A stretch of 12,837 nucleotides of DNA from CAYSND01 sp964642235 (GTDB lineage: Bacteria; Bacteroidota; Bacteroidia; Bacteroidales; UBA932): NCBI GenBank assembly GCA_964642235.1, contig CAZXOP010000048.1, forward strand, positions 1 through 12,837, written 5' to 3'. Below the pieces are notes generated by a model, which had not been told where the DNA came from, did no database searches, and saw only the letters and a list, made by a program, of their open reading frames with translations. The translations under genes and the position numbers were made by a program. Positions 1 to 6,303 of the stretch are shown one piece after another. Position 1 is the first letter of the stretch; every line of letters begins with the position of its first letter.

Positions 1-168
1 GGTGGCATGATCGACAACCGCGATTTTCCGGTGGTTGCGAAGGTTGGCGGTGCCGCGGGAGGCGGGGGGAAGCACGGGCAGGAAACGCACGACTTCACCT
101 CCGGCCTCGCGAAGCGGATTGCAGAAGCCGTGAGCGGAAAACATGCATCCGACGGCATCCAGCAGCAG
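1..168 (-). pseudogene. Internal fragment of a phospholipase-D/cardiolipin-synthase-type protein (GC-rich, partial at both ends)
   Basis: Read on the minus strand, about 56 codons give a typical cardiolipin synthase stretch. LLLDAVGCMFSAHGF is followed by NPLREAGGEVVRFLPV and then by NLRNHRKIAVVD. The last contains HxKxxxxD (His at 31-33, Lys at 25-27, Asp at 10-12), the catalytic half-motif of the PLD superfamily, which transfers phosphatidyl groups at the membrane. The fragment runs off the left edge before the second HKD motif. Its other end stops resembling the family at about 160-170, where dikinase-like sequence on the opposite strand begins. Base composition is far more GC-rich than the rest of the window. 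It may be a contig-end chimera or contaminating sequence; a remnant of a transferred gene is less likely. Family identity is fairly sure, origin is inference. Confidence 0.72.
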
Positions 169-2441
169 TGGAGAAGGCTGAAGGTATCGAGCCCGAAGAG
201 GGTCAGGGAATCCGCGTTCAGCTTGACAGAATGCTTCATGATGTGAAAGTGGCTAAAGGTTATACAAATGACACTGACCTTACTGAGGAAGATCTTATTA
301 ACCTCTGTAACAATTTCAAAATCCGTGTCAAAGAAGTTCTTGGCAAAGAGTTCCCTGACAATGCTTATGAGCAGCTTTGGGGAGGTATAGGGGCAGTTTT
401 CAAATCATGGAATGGTCGTAGGGCTATCTCTTATCGCCGTATCGAGGGTATTCCAGATGAGTGGGGAACAGCAGTAACAGTTCAGGCAATGGTATTCGGA
501 AATATGGGTAATAATTCCGCTACCGGAGTTGCTTTCTCGCGTAACCCTGCCACAGGTGAAAACTCATTCTACGGAGAGTGGTTGGTTAATGCTCAGGGTG
601 AAGACGTTGTTGCAGGTATTCGTACCCCTAACCCTCTGAACAATGCCACTAAGAATGATCAAAACAAGCATCTCTCCTCTCTCGAAGAGGCTATGCCTGT
701 TGTTTATAAAGAACTTGATGAGATTCAAGATCACTTAGAGCATCATTTCCGCGATATGCAGGACATCGAGTTCACCATCCAGGATGGAAAACTTTGGATG
801 TTACAGTGCCGTGTTGGTAAGAGAACCGGACTTGCAGCCCTTAATATGGCAATGGATATGCTTCACGAAAAACTCATTGATGAGAAGACAGCTGTAATGA
901 GACTTGCTCCCACTCAGCTTGATGAGCTACTCCACCCTATTTTGGACCCTGCTTCTGAAAAGAAAGCTACTGTTATTGCAAAGGGACTCCCCGCAGGACC
1001 CGGTGGTGCAGTAGGTAAAATTGTCTTCACTGCTGAAGCTGCAGTTGCTGCTGCTGAAAGAGGTGAAAAAGTTATCCTTGTTCGTGAAGAGACAAACCCT
1101 GAAGATGTTGAAGGTATGCGTGCTGCTGAAGGTCTTTTGACCGCAAGAGGTGGTATGACTTCACACGCTGCACTTGTTGCACGTGGTTGGGGTAAATGTT
1201 GTATCGTAGGTTGCGATGCTATCCATTTCTCAAACGAAGGTTCGACAAGAGTTATGACCATTGCCGGAAGAAAACATTATGAAGGTGATGTATTCTCTCT
1301 GAATGGAACTAAAGGCTTTGTATATGACAGTGCTATCGAGAAGATGGATGCTTCTGAGAATCCTCTTTTCGTTGAGTATATGACCATGGTGGACAAATAT
1401 CGTGTTCTTGGTGTTAGAACCAATGCTGATGCCCCTGAAGATGCACAGAATGCTATTAACTTCGGCGCTGAAGGTATTGGACTCTTCCGTATCGAGCACA
1501 TGTTCTACGGACTTAACTCCGAGGCTCCTCTTTCAAAACTCCGCAAGATGATCCTTTCAAGGGGAGTTGAAGAGAGAATTCAGGCTCTTAACGAGCTAGA
1601 ACCTTTCGTTAAGGAGGCAGTTAAAGGGACAATGAAAGTTATGGACGGGAAACCTGTTACCTTCAGACTTCTCGATCCACCTTTGCATGAGTTTGTTCCT
1701 CAGACCCCTGAAAAACAGGCTGAACTTGCTAAAGAACTTGGTATTTCCGCTGAAGAGATACGTAAACGTGGAGAGTCTCTACATGAGGTTAACCCTATGA
1801 TGGGACATCGCGGAGTTCGTCTTGGTATCACTTATCCTGAGGTAAGCGAAATGCAGTTACGCGCTATTTTCAATGCATCCGCAGAGCTTATCAAAGAGGG
1901 ATTCAAGCCACAGCCTGAGATTATGATTCCTGTTACTATCACTTCTAAGGAACTTGATTTCCATAAAGTTATCTGCGATAAGGTACATGCCGAGGCAGAG
2001 AGCAAGCATGGAGTAAAAATCGACTACCTATATGGTACTATGATTGAGATTCCTCGTGCAGCTATCCTTTCAGCTGAGATGGCAGAATCTGCACAGTTCT
2101 TCTCATTTGGTACCAATGACCTAACTCAGATGACCTACGGATTCTCAAGGGACGATATTGGATCATTTATGAATGACTATATTTCCAACAAAATTATCCC
2201 TGCCGATCCATTCCACTCACTAGACAGTTCTGCAGTAGGTAAACTTATCGAAATGGGGGTTACAGGTGGACGTTCCACTAATCCTAAATTGAAAATAGGT
2301 ATCTGTGGTGAGCATGGTGGTGATCCTGATTCAGTTGAATTCTGTCACCTTGTGGGAATGAACTATGTCTCTTGTTCTCCTTTCCGCGTTCCTATCGCAA
2401 GATTGGCAGCGGCACAGGCAGCTATTAAACACTCGAAATAG
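168..2441 (+). CDS. ppdK: Pyruvate, phosphate dikinase, 5'-truncated
   Basis: The enzyme interconverts pyruvate, ATP and Pi with PEP, AMP and PPi in the cytoplasm, and in anaerobes works in PPi-linked glycolysis or gluconeogenesis. About 750 residues remain of a family length near 900. The N-terminal ~150 residues of the ATP-grasp domain are missing, although the rest of it is intact (VQAMVFGNMG, GVAFSRNPATGE, NAQGEDVVAGIRTP, then DGKLWMLQCR). The swivelling phosphohistidine domain has GGMTSHAALVARG, with the catalytic His at codon 1164-1166. The C-terminal PEP/pyruvate barrel has RLLDPPLHEF, GLFRIEHMF, MIEIPRAA, FSFGTNDLTQM and ICGEHGGDP, which includes the catalytic Cys. The frame stays open upstream, but residues encoded before about 168 do not resemble the family, so no genuine start is present. 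The GTG at 168 is only where the homologous part approximately begins. A strong terminator follows the stop. Confidence 0.95.
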   Translation: MEKAEGIEPEEGQGIRVQLDRMLHDVKVAKGYTNDTDLTEEDLINLCNNFKIRVKEVLGKEFPDNAYEQLWGGIGAVFKSWNGRRAISYRRIEGIPDEWGTAVTVQAMVFGNMGNNSATGVAFSRNPATGENSFYGEWLVNAQGEDVVAGIRTPNPLNNATKNDQNKHLSSLEEAMPVVYKELDEIQDHLEHHFRDMQDIEFTIQDGKLWMLQCRVGKRTGLAALNMAMDMLHEKLIDEKTAVMRLAPTQLDELLHPILDPASEKKATVIAKGLPAGPGGAVGKIVFTAEAAVAAAERGEKVILVREETNPEDVEGMRAAEGLLTARGGMTSHAALVARGWGKCCIVGCDAIHFSNEGSTRVMTIAGRKHYEGDVFSLNGTKGFVYDSAIEKMDASENPLFVEYMTMVDKYRVLGVRTNADAPEDAQNAINFGAEGIGLFRIEHMFYGLNSEAPLSKLRKMILSRGVEERIQALNELEPFVKEAVKGTMKVMDGKPVTFRLLDPPLHEFVPQTPEKQAELAKELGISAEEIRKRGESLHEVNPMMGHRGVRLGITYPEVSEMQLRAIFNASAELIKEGFKPQPEIMIPVTITSKELDFHKVICDKVHAEAESKHGVKIDYLYGTMIEIPRAAILSAEMAESAQFFSFGTNDLTQMTYGFSRDDIGSFMNDYISNKIIPADPFHSLDSSAVGKLIEMGVTGGRSTNPKLKIGICGEHGGDPDSVEFCHLVGMNYVSCSPFRVPIARLAAAQAAIKHSK

Positions 2442-2477
2442 TTTTAGTCACAGAGCTATTAATTTAGCATTATATTT

Positions 2478-2508
2478 AGGTGAACCCGTTGTGGTTCACC
2501 TTTTTTTT
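2478..2508 (+). terminator. Rho-independent terminator of the dikinase gene
   Basis: A nine-pair stem is formed by AGGTGAACC (2478-2486) and GGTTCACC plus the first T (2493-2501). The loop is CGTTGT, and eight Ts follow (2501-2508). It starts 36 bases after the dikinase stop. The loop includes the TTG that fits as the -33 element of the next promoter. Confidence 0.9.
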
Positions 2509-2518
2509 ATTACATTTG
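2489..2518 (+). promoter_or_regulatory. Bacteroidota-type promoter of the five-gene envelope operon
   Basis: TTG at 2489-2491, a 19-base spacer, then TACATTTG at 2511-2518 match the Bacteroidota consensus (TTTG or TTG, about 19 bases, TAnnTTTG). Transcription would start near 2523-2527, a short distance before the ATG at 2539. The -33 element lies in the loop of the preceding terminator. Confidence 0.75.
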
Positions 2519-2538
2519 TCCATATAAATTTTTATTTT

Positions 2539-3015
2539 ATGAAACGATTTATTACTTTTTGTATCCTCGTATCATTCTCTTTTATTGCTTTCGGACAGGG
2601 AAGACTCATTGAAAGCAGCTCCTCAAATCCCCCTAAATGGCTTAAAAGAGATGTTAATCAGTATGATTTGATTAAAGCAAGCGCTATTAGCACTGTTAAT
2701 CTTGAAGATGCTAAAGAACAGGCTATCCTTCAACTTAAGAATTACGTTATCCTCTCCACCACTCGTTATATGCTTAAAACCACAATTAATGGTGATGCGG
2801 AAGTCATAAAATCTAAAGTTGAAAAGTCTCGCGCAGTTAGTAATATTGGTGAATATACTGCGTTGGAAACATATTGGGAGATTAGATATGTTAAAAAGAA
2901 AACTCTCTACTATTATTACATCCTATTTAATTACAACGATTTTGAGATGAAGAAGATAGCACTGGATATAAATAAAGAGGGGAGTTCATCACTCGAAGAG
3001 CTAAATAAACTATAA
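2539..3015 (+). CDS. Exported LPP20-like protein, first gene of the envelope operon (paralogue of the fifth)
   Basis: This 158-aa protein has a clear signal peptide (Lys-Arg, then a hydrophobic stretch to about residue 18, with likely cleavage at AFG-QG), so it should be periplasmic or outer-membrane associated. The mature part has PPKWL (31-35), then a strand and an Ala-rich helix (ASAISTVNLEDAKEQAILQL, 47-66). It continues with TYWEIRY (111-117), a Tyr-rich strand (122-131) and FEMKKIALDI (135-144). This order and spacing recur in the gene at 5260, so the two are paralogues. The strand plus Ala-rich helix resembles LPP20/FlgP-type modules. That comparison rests on pattern only, and no function is known to me. 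The reading frame extends upstream to 2365, but that part crosses the dikinase end, terminator and promoter. ATG 2539 directly precedes the signal peptide. The next gene follows after 12 bases. Confidence 0.85.
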   Translation: MKRFITFCILVSFSFIAFGQGRLIESSSSNPPKWLKRDVNQYDLIKASAISTVNLEDAKEQAILQLKNYVILSTTRYMLKTTINGDAEVIKSKVEKSRAVSNIGEYTALETYWEIRYVKKKTLYYYYILFNYNDFEMKKIALDINKEGSSSLEELNKL

Positions 3016-3027
3016 ATATCAATTATT

Positions 3028-3528
3028 ATGAGAATTGTAAAACCCCTACTTATCACAGTTTTGGTACTTCTTACAGCCTGTGGCGTTTCTGCTCAGAAAT
3101 ACAAATACAAAACCTCAAGAAATTATGAGGTAGTGATGTTAGGCGTAGGAACTGATGGAACTAAGGCTTTTCAAATTTTCGCCACAGAAAAGACAGTAGA
3201 GAAAGCTATTGCTCTTGCAAAAAAAGCTGCTGTGGAAATCTGTATTTTCAAAGGTCTCCCCTCTGCAGGTACAGTTAGTGCCACTCCGGCTATGTGCGAC
3301 TATAGCACCGAAGAACAGCACTCTGACTATTTCGAAGAATTTTTCACCCCTGGTGGACAATACCTACGATATGTCAATATCACTACTGATGGAATACCAT
3401 CCGGACAGGACAGACTTAAAATCAAGGGGGGATATAAAGTTGGTCTTAAAGTTCAAATTCTTTATGATGACCTAAGACGTGATCTCGAAAAAGCGGGTAT
3501 CGTTAAGCCCCTCGATTATGGTTTTTAA
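3028..3528 (+). CDS. Exported or lipoprotein-type conserved protein, second gene of the envelope operon
   Basis: This 166-aa protein has an N-terminal hydrophobic segment ending in LLTACG (15-19), a plausible lipobox with Cys18. The following VSAQ could instead be a signal peptidase I site, so lipidation is uncertain. The mature part starts with a strand, YEVVMLGVGTDGT (33-45), then a helix rich in Ala and Lys (KTVEKAIALAKKAAVE, 55-70) leading into IFKGLPSAG. Later come EEQHSDYFEEFF (95-106), GGQYLRYVN (109-117), a region that may bind or loop (120-135), and a last strand, YKVGLKVQILYDDLRRDLEKAGI (136-158). The early strand plus helix recalls the LPP20-like modules of its neighbours. I do not recognise a function. 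It lies 12 bases after the first gene and 18 before the DUF6175 gene, so all are probably co-transcribed. Confidence 0.82.
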   Translation: MRIVKPLLITVLVLLTACGVSAQKYKYKTSRNYEVVMLGVGTDGTKAFQIFATEKTVEKAIALAKKAAVEICIFKGLPSAGTVSATPAMCDYSTEEQHSDYFEEFFTPGGQYLRYVNITTDGIPSGQDRLKIKGGYKVGLKVQILYDDLRRDLEKAGIVKPLDYGF

Positions 3529-3546
3529 TCCTTAAACTAACTAATT

Positions 3547-4515
3547 ATGAAACGATTATTTATAACTCTCATTTTTTGCTTTACTGCATTTACACTCTTT
3601 TCTCAAGCTAAAAAGCCTATCATAATGGTTGTCCCAAGTGATGCACTCTGCGAGAGAGGCGGCTATATTACCACTTATAAAGATGAAAGCGGAAAAGCTA
3701 AAAGCACCTCTGACTTTGAAACAGCTTTCAAGAAAGATGAATCACTGAGACTCGTGATTTCTGAACTCTCCACTATTATGGCTCAGAGAGGCTTCCCTCT
3801 TAAAGATATGGAGCAGACACTTAAAGCCATAAAGAGTGAAGAGGCAGAACTCTCATTAATTACAAGTTCTTCCGGAGACGCGATAGTAGAGTCCCCTATA
3901 GACCAAATTAAAAGGGTTGCCAAAGCAGACATTATAATGGATATTGATTATACCATTAATAAACGAGGTCCGAGTAAATATATCTCATTTAATCTGAGAG
4001 GACTAGATGCTTATACTAATAAAGTGATTACAGCAGCTTCCGGAGATGGTAAACCCTCCACAGTAGCTACTCCCGGACTCCTTCTTGAAGAGGCCGTCCT
4101 AAATTATATGGACTCATTTAATGCTGCTCTTCAGAAACATTTTAACGATATGTTCGAGAATGGTAGAGAGGTAACCATTACCATCAGAATGTTCTCTTCT
4201 TGCCCTGTAAGATTTGATGACGATTTCGAATTTCAAGGTGAGTCTGTTCAATTAATAGATATTATCGACTACTGGATGGATGAAAACTGTGTTAAACACA
4301 GATTTTCAAGATCATCTACAGGCGACATGGTTCTTAAATATGAACAGGTTCGCACACCCCTATTTAGAACTGTTCTTGGTAAAGAGAGGGCTGTCGATAC
4401 GAGAAATTTCGTATCTAATCTTGGAAAGTTCCTTGGAGAGGCACCGTTTAATCTCCCTTCAAAGATCTATGAAAGAGGCCTTGGTGAAGCCTGGTTAATT
4501 TTAGGTGATAAATAA
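3547..4515 (+). CDS. DUF6175 family exported protein, third gene of the envelope operon
   Basis: The 322-aa product starts with a signal peptide (residues 1-19, cleavage near LFS-QA). Next come the family-like opening PIIMVVPSDALCERGGY (24-40) and a region with RGFPLKDMEQTLKAI (81-95). PIDQIKRVAKADIIMDIDYTI (117-137) leads into SFNLRGLDAYTNKVI (147-161). A long helix follows (LLLEEAVLNYMDSFNAALQ, 178-196). The C-terminal domain carries NGREVTITIRMF (205-216), YEQVRTPLF (265-273) and the end ERGLGEAWLILG (309-320). From memory this pattern fits DUF6175, a Bacteroidota family of unknown function. The step from an accessory-protein-like strand to a domain about polymer or secretion is not supported here, and I assign no function. 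It is the largest protein of the operon and sits between the small LPP20-like proteins and the CsgG-like one, with gaps of 18 and 8 bases. Confidence 0.85.
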   Translation: MKRLFITLIFCFTAFTLFSQAKKPIIMVVPSDALCERGGYITTYKDESGKAKSTSDFETAFKKDESLRLVISELSTIMAQRGFPLKDMEQTLKAIKSEEAELSLITSSSGDAIVESPIDQIKRVAKADIIMDIDYTINKRGPSKYISFNLRGLDAYTNKVITAASGDGKPSTVATPGLLLEEAVLNYMDSFNAALQKHFNDMFENGREVTITIRMFSSCPVRFDDDFEFQGESVQLIDIIDYWMDENCVKHRFSRSSTGDMVLKYEQVRTPLFRTVLGKERAVDTRNFVSNLGKFLGEAPFNLPSKIYERGLGEAWLILGDK

Positions 4516-4523
4516 TAAAGAAA

Positions 4524-5246
4524 ATGAATATGAAAAAAATAATATCATCACTTGCTCTCCTTTTACTTTTATTCTCTACCTCTTTTGCCCAGCAGGAGGC
4601 ACCTAAGCAGTCTGCTCAGATAGCTGTAGGTGTTGTCTATCCCTTTGGAATAGAGAATGAAAACGCATCAGAGACTCTTCAGAACAATATTCTACAGGCA
4701 CTTTCACTTAATGGACTTGCTGCCCAAGACTCAAGGTTTATGATAGTCCCTAAAGTGGCTGTTCTCTCAAAGGATGTGACTCCGACTGCACCTCCTAAAT
4801 TTGTTTTAGAGCTTGAAGTCTCCCTCTTTATGGTTGACCTCTATACACAAGTAGTTATGTCGCAGACCTCATTTAATGTTAAGGGGGTTGGAAATGATGA
4901 CGGTAAGGCATTTATTGCTGCTGTTAGAAATGTCCAGTCTCGCAACTCTAAGCTTAAAACTATGATTCTTACCGGCAAAGAGAAAATCATATCATATTTC
5001 GATGCAGAAGGAACTCAGATCTTAGGGAGAATACAGGCGCATATAGATAGAAAAGATTATGAGTCTGCTTTAATAGAGGCGTATGCTATACCAAGTGCTT
5101 GTGCGGAACTTTATAATAAAGCCTCTGAACTAATAGCCAAGATCCCTTTTGAAAAGAAAAAAGAGATAGTCATTACTCCGACCATTATTAATAACTACTA
5201 TTATACCGAACCGGTAAGAGATAGGGTTGCGATATATATTCAATAA
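4524..5246 (+). CDS. Exported protein with CsgG/TolB-like features, fourth gene of the envelope operon
   Basis: The protein has 240 aa from ATG 4524, or 238 from ATG 4530. The signal peptide ends near SFA-QQ (residue 22). The mature part begins with IAVGVVYPFG (33-42) and a helix NASETLQNNILQALSLNG (47-64). RFMIVPKVAVLS (71-82), LELEVSLFMVDLYTQVVMSQTSF (95-117) and an alternating strand to GVGNDDGKAFIAAVRNV (121-137) follow. This order (nucleotide-free alpha/beta start, description of a variable 'mode' strand, Gly-rich turn, long helix) resembles the periplasmic CsgG/TolB N-terminal fold. That is inference from pattern. The stretch at 160-206 is helical and could be a short TPR-like pair. No transmembrane strand region like that of the CsgG pore is obvious. 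Function unknown. The gene lies 8 bases after DUF6175 and 13 before the fifth gene. Confidence 0.83.
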   Translation: MNMKKIISSLALLLLLFSTSFAQQEAPKQSAQIAVGVVYPFGIENENASETLQNNILQALSLNGLAAQDSRFMIVPKVAVLSKDVTPTAPPKFVLELEVSLFMVDLYTQVVMSQTSFNVKGVGNDDGKAFIAAVRNVQSRNSKLKTMILTGKEKIISYFDAEGTQILGRIQAHIDRKDYESALIEAYAIPSACAELYNKASELIAKIPFEKKKEIVITPTIINNYYYTEPVRDRVAIYIQ

Positions 5247-5259
5247 AGGAGAAAATGCT

Positions 5260-6186
5260 ATGAAAAAAATATTACTATTCTCTTTAGCACTTATTCTTAC
5301 TCTTCCACTTGCAGGTCAGTTTAAAGTTTGTGAAAAGAGCAGCAAAAAGGCTCCTCTTTGGTTAAATGCTGTAGTCAAAGATTATATCATCGTTTCAGCT
5401 ACAGCCGCCACCTTAGAAGAGGCCAAAAATGCAACACTCGCTTCTGTTAAACAGCAGATTAGTGAATCTATTGCCACAAGAGTGGTGGCAGAGACAGATT
5501 ATTCGAGACTCGATATCGAAGTAAACAACAAATCCTCATACGAACAAACACTCGCTACAAGCGTAAAATCACACACAGCCAAACTCCCTTTTATTGGTGA
5601 AATTACCCTTTCTAAGGCAGAGGATTTTTATTGGGAAAAGAGAAACTATAAAACACCTAAGCGTGTAGAGTATTATTATTCGATAAAATACCCCTTCTCT
5701 GAGTTCGATATGAAGAAGTTAGTGATGGATTTTAAGTTATATGACGCCGAGCTTGATGAGAAAATCGTAGCCTATGATGATGGAGTCTCTAAGATAGCCA
5801 CTATTGAGGATATCGACAATGCACTTATAGAATTGAGAGCATTTATCAATGAATTTTTACCCGATGATCCACGATATAAGAGAGTTGAGAGCATTGCTAA
5901 TAAATATCGTAAGAATTACGATTATATCACCATAACAGGACATCAGGTAAAAAAGGGAGTAGTGGAAGTAACCCTCTCATTTGCAGGTAATCCGATGACC
6001 ACCCAACAAAAACCTCTAATTAAATCTAATTGTGCGGCACAGATAAAATCCTCATACGACTCCGGTAAACTTACCATTACCTATGAAGATTTCGGATGCT
6101 ATGATGTAGATGAAAATTACATTGAGATAAGATATAAATTCGGCAACAAATATGTTTCCGAAAAAGTCTATATCAAACTCAAATAA
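5260..6186 (+). CDS. Exported LPP20-like protein with extra C-terminal domain, fifth gene of the envelope operon
   Basis: This 308-aa protein has a signal peptide ending near LAG-QF (residue 19). The first ~160 residues repeat the design of the first operon gene: APLWL (31-35), IIVSATAATLEEAKNATL (43-60) with an Ala-rich helix to about 72, FYWEKRNY (123-130), VEYYYSIKY (136-144) and FDMKKLVMDF (149-158). The C-terminal half adds a helical linker (DIDNALIELRAFINEFL, 184-200) and a beta-rich domain (about 221-308) with GHQVKKGVVEVTLSFAG. I do not recognise a named family beyond LPP20-like resemblance. ATG 5260 was chosen because the signal peptide starts there and AAAGGAGA (5245-5252) lies upstream at suitable distance. 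The in-frame ATG at 5227 lies inside the preceding gene and adds 11 hydrophilic residues. Confidence 0.83.
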   Translation: MKKILLFSLALILTLPLAGQFKVCEKSSKKAPLWLNAVVKDYIIVSATAATLEEAKNATLASVKQQISESIATRVVAETDYSRLDIEVNNKSSYEQTLATSVKSHTAKLPFIGEITLSKAEDFYWEKRNYKTPKRVEYYYSIKYPFSEFDMKKLVMDFKLYDAELDEKIVAYDDGVSKIATIEDIDNALIELRAFINEFLPDDPRYKRVESIANKYRKNYDYITITGHQVKKGVVEVTLSFAGNPMTTQQKPLIKSNCAAQIKSSYDSGKLTITYEDFGCYDVDENYIEIRYKFGNKYVSEKVYIKLK

Positions 6187-6196
6187 CTATCGCTTA

Positions 6197-6282
6197 GTCT
6201 GCATCAGCAGACCGACACGGGTCGTACCTGCGAAGCAGGGGGAAAGACAGTAGTGTCGTTTCCTCCTCCCCTGAGGGGAGGA
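6197..6282. repeat. Tandem hairpins, probably an interspersed intergenic repeat
   Basis: Four or five inverted repeats stand almost back to back between the convergent envelope operon and hydE. They are GTCTGC/GCAGAC (6197-6212), CGAC/GTCG (6213-6224), CCTGC/GCAGG (6227-6239), GGAAAGACA with TGTC-G-TTTCC (6241-6263), and TCCTCCCC/GGGGAGGA (6264-6282). The stretch is richer in GC than the genes around it. Such compound hairpin elements with a TCCTCCCC...GGGGAGGA core are common between Bacteroidota genes; I say that from memory. No coding frame is convincing. None of these stems is followed by a T-tract on either strand. Confidence 0.6.
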
Positions 6283-6303
6283 CCCAGGAGGGGGTATGAA
6301 ATA

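Noticed and set aside
7..246. A plus-strand reading frame of 79 codons at the left edge
   Set aside because: It is a shadow of the minus-strand PLD-family fragment and runs across the junction into the dikinase in a wrong frame. It resembles nothing known.
2365..2538. An upstream extension of the first envelope-operon gene from ATG 2365
   Set aside because: It would cover the dikinase 3' end, its terminator and a promoter. The signal peptide begins at ATG 2539.
3028..3528. Naming the second operon gene a lipoprotein outright
   Set aside because: The LLTACG motif fits a lipobox, but it is followed closely by VSAQ, an equally good signal peptidase I site, so only a tentative statement is made.
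5227..5259. An earlier start for the fifth operon gene
   Set aside because: It lies within the preceding gene and places hydrophilic residues before a clear signal peptide, while an RBS-like AAAGGAGA precedes ATG 5260.
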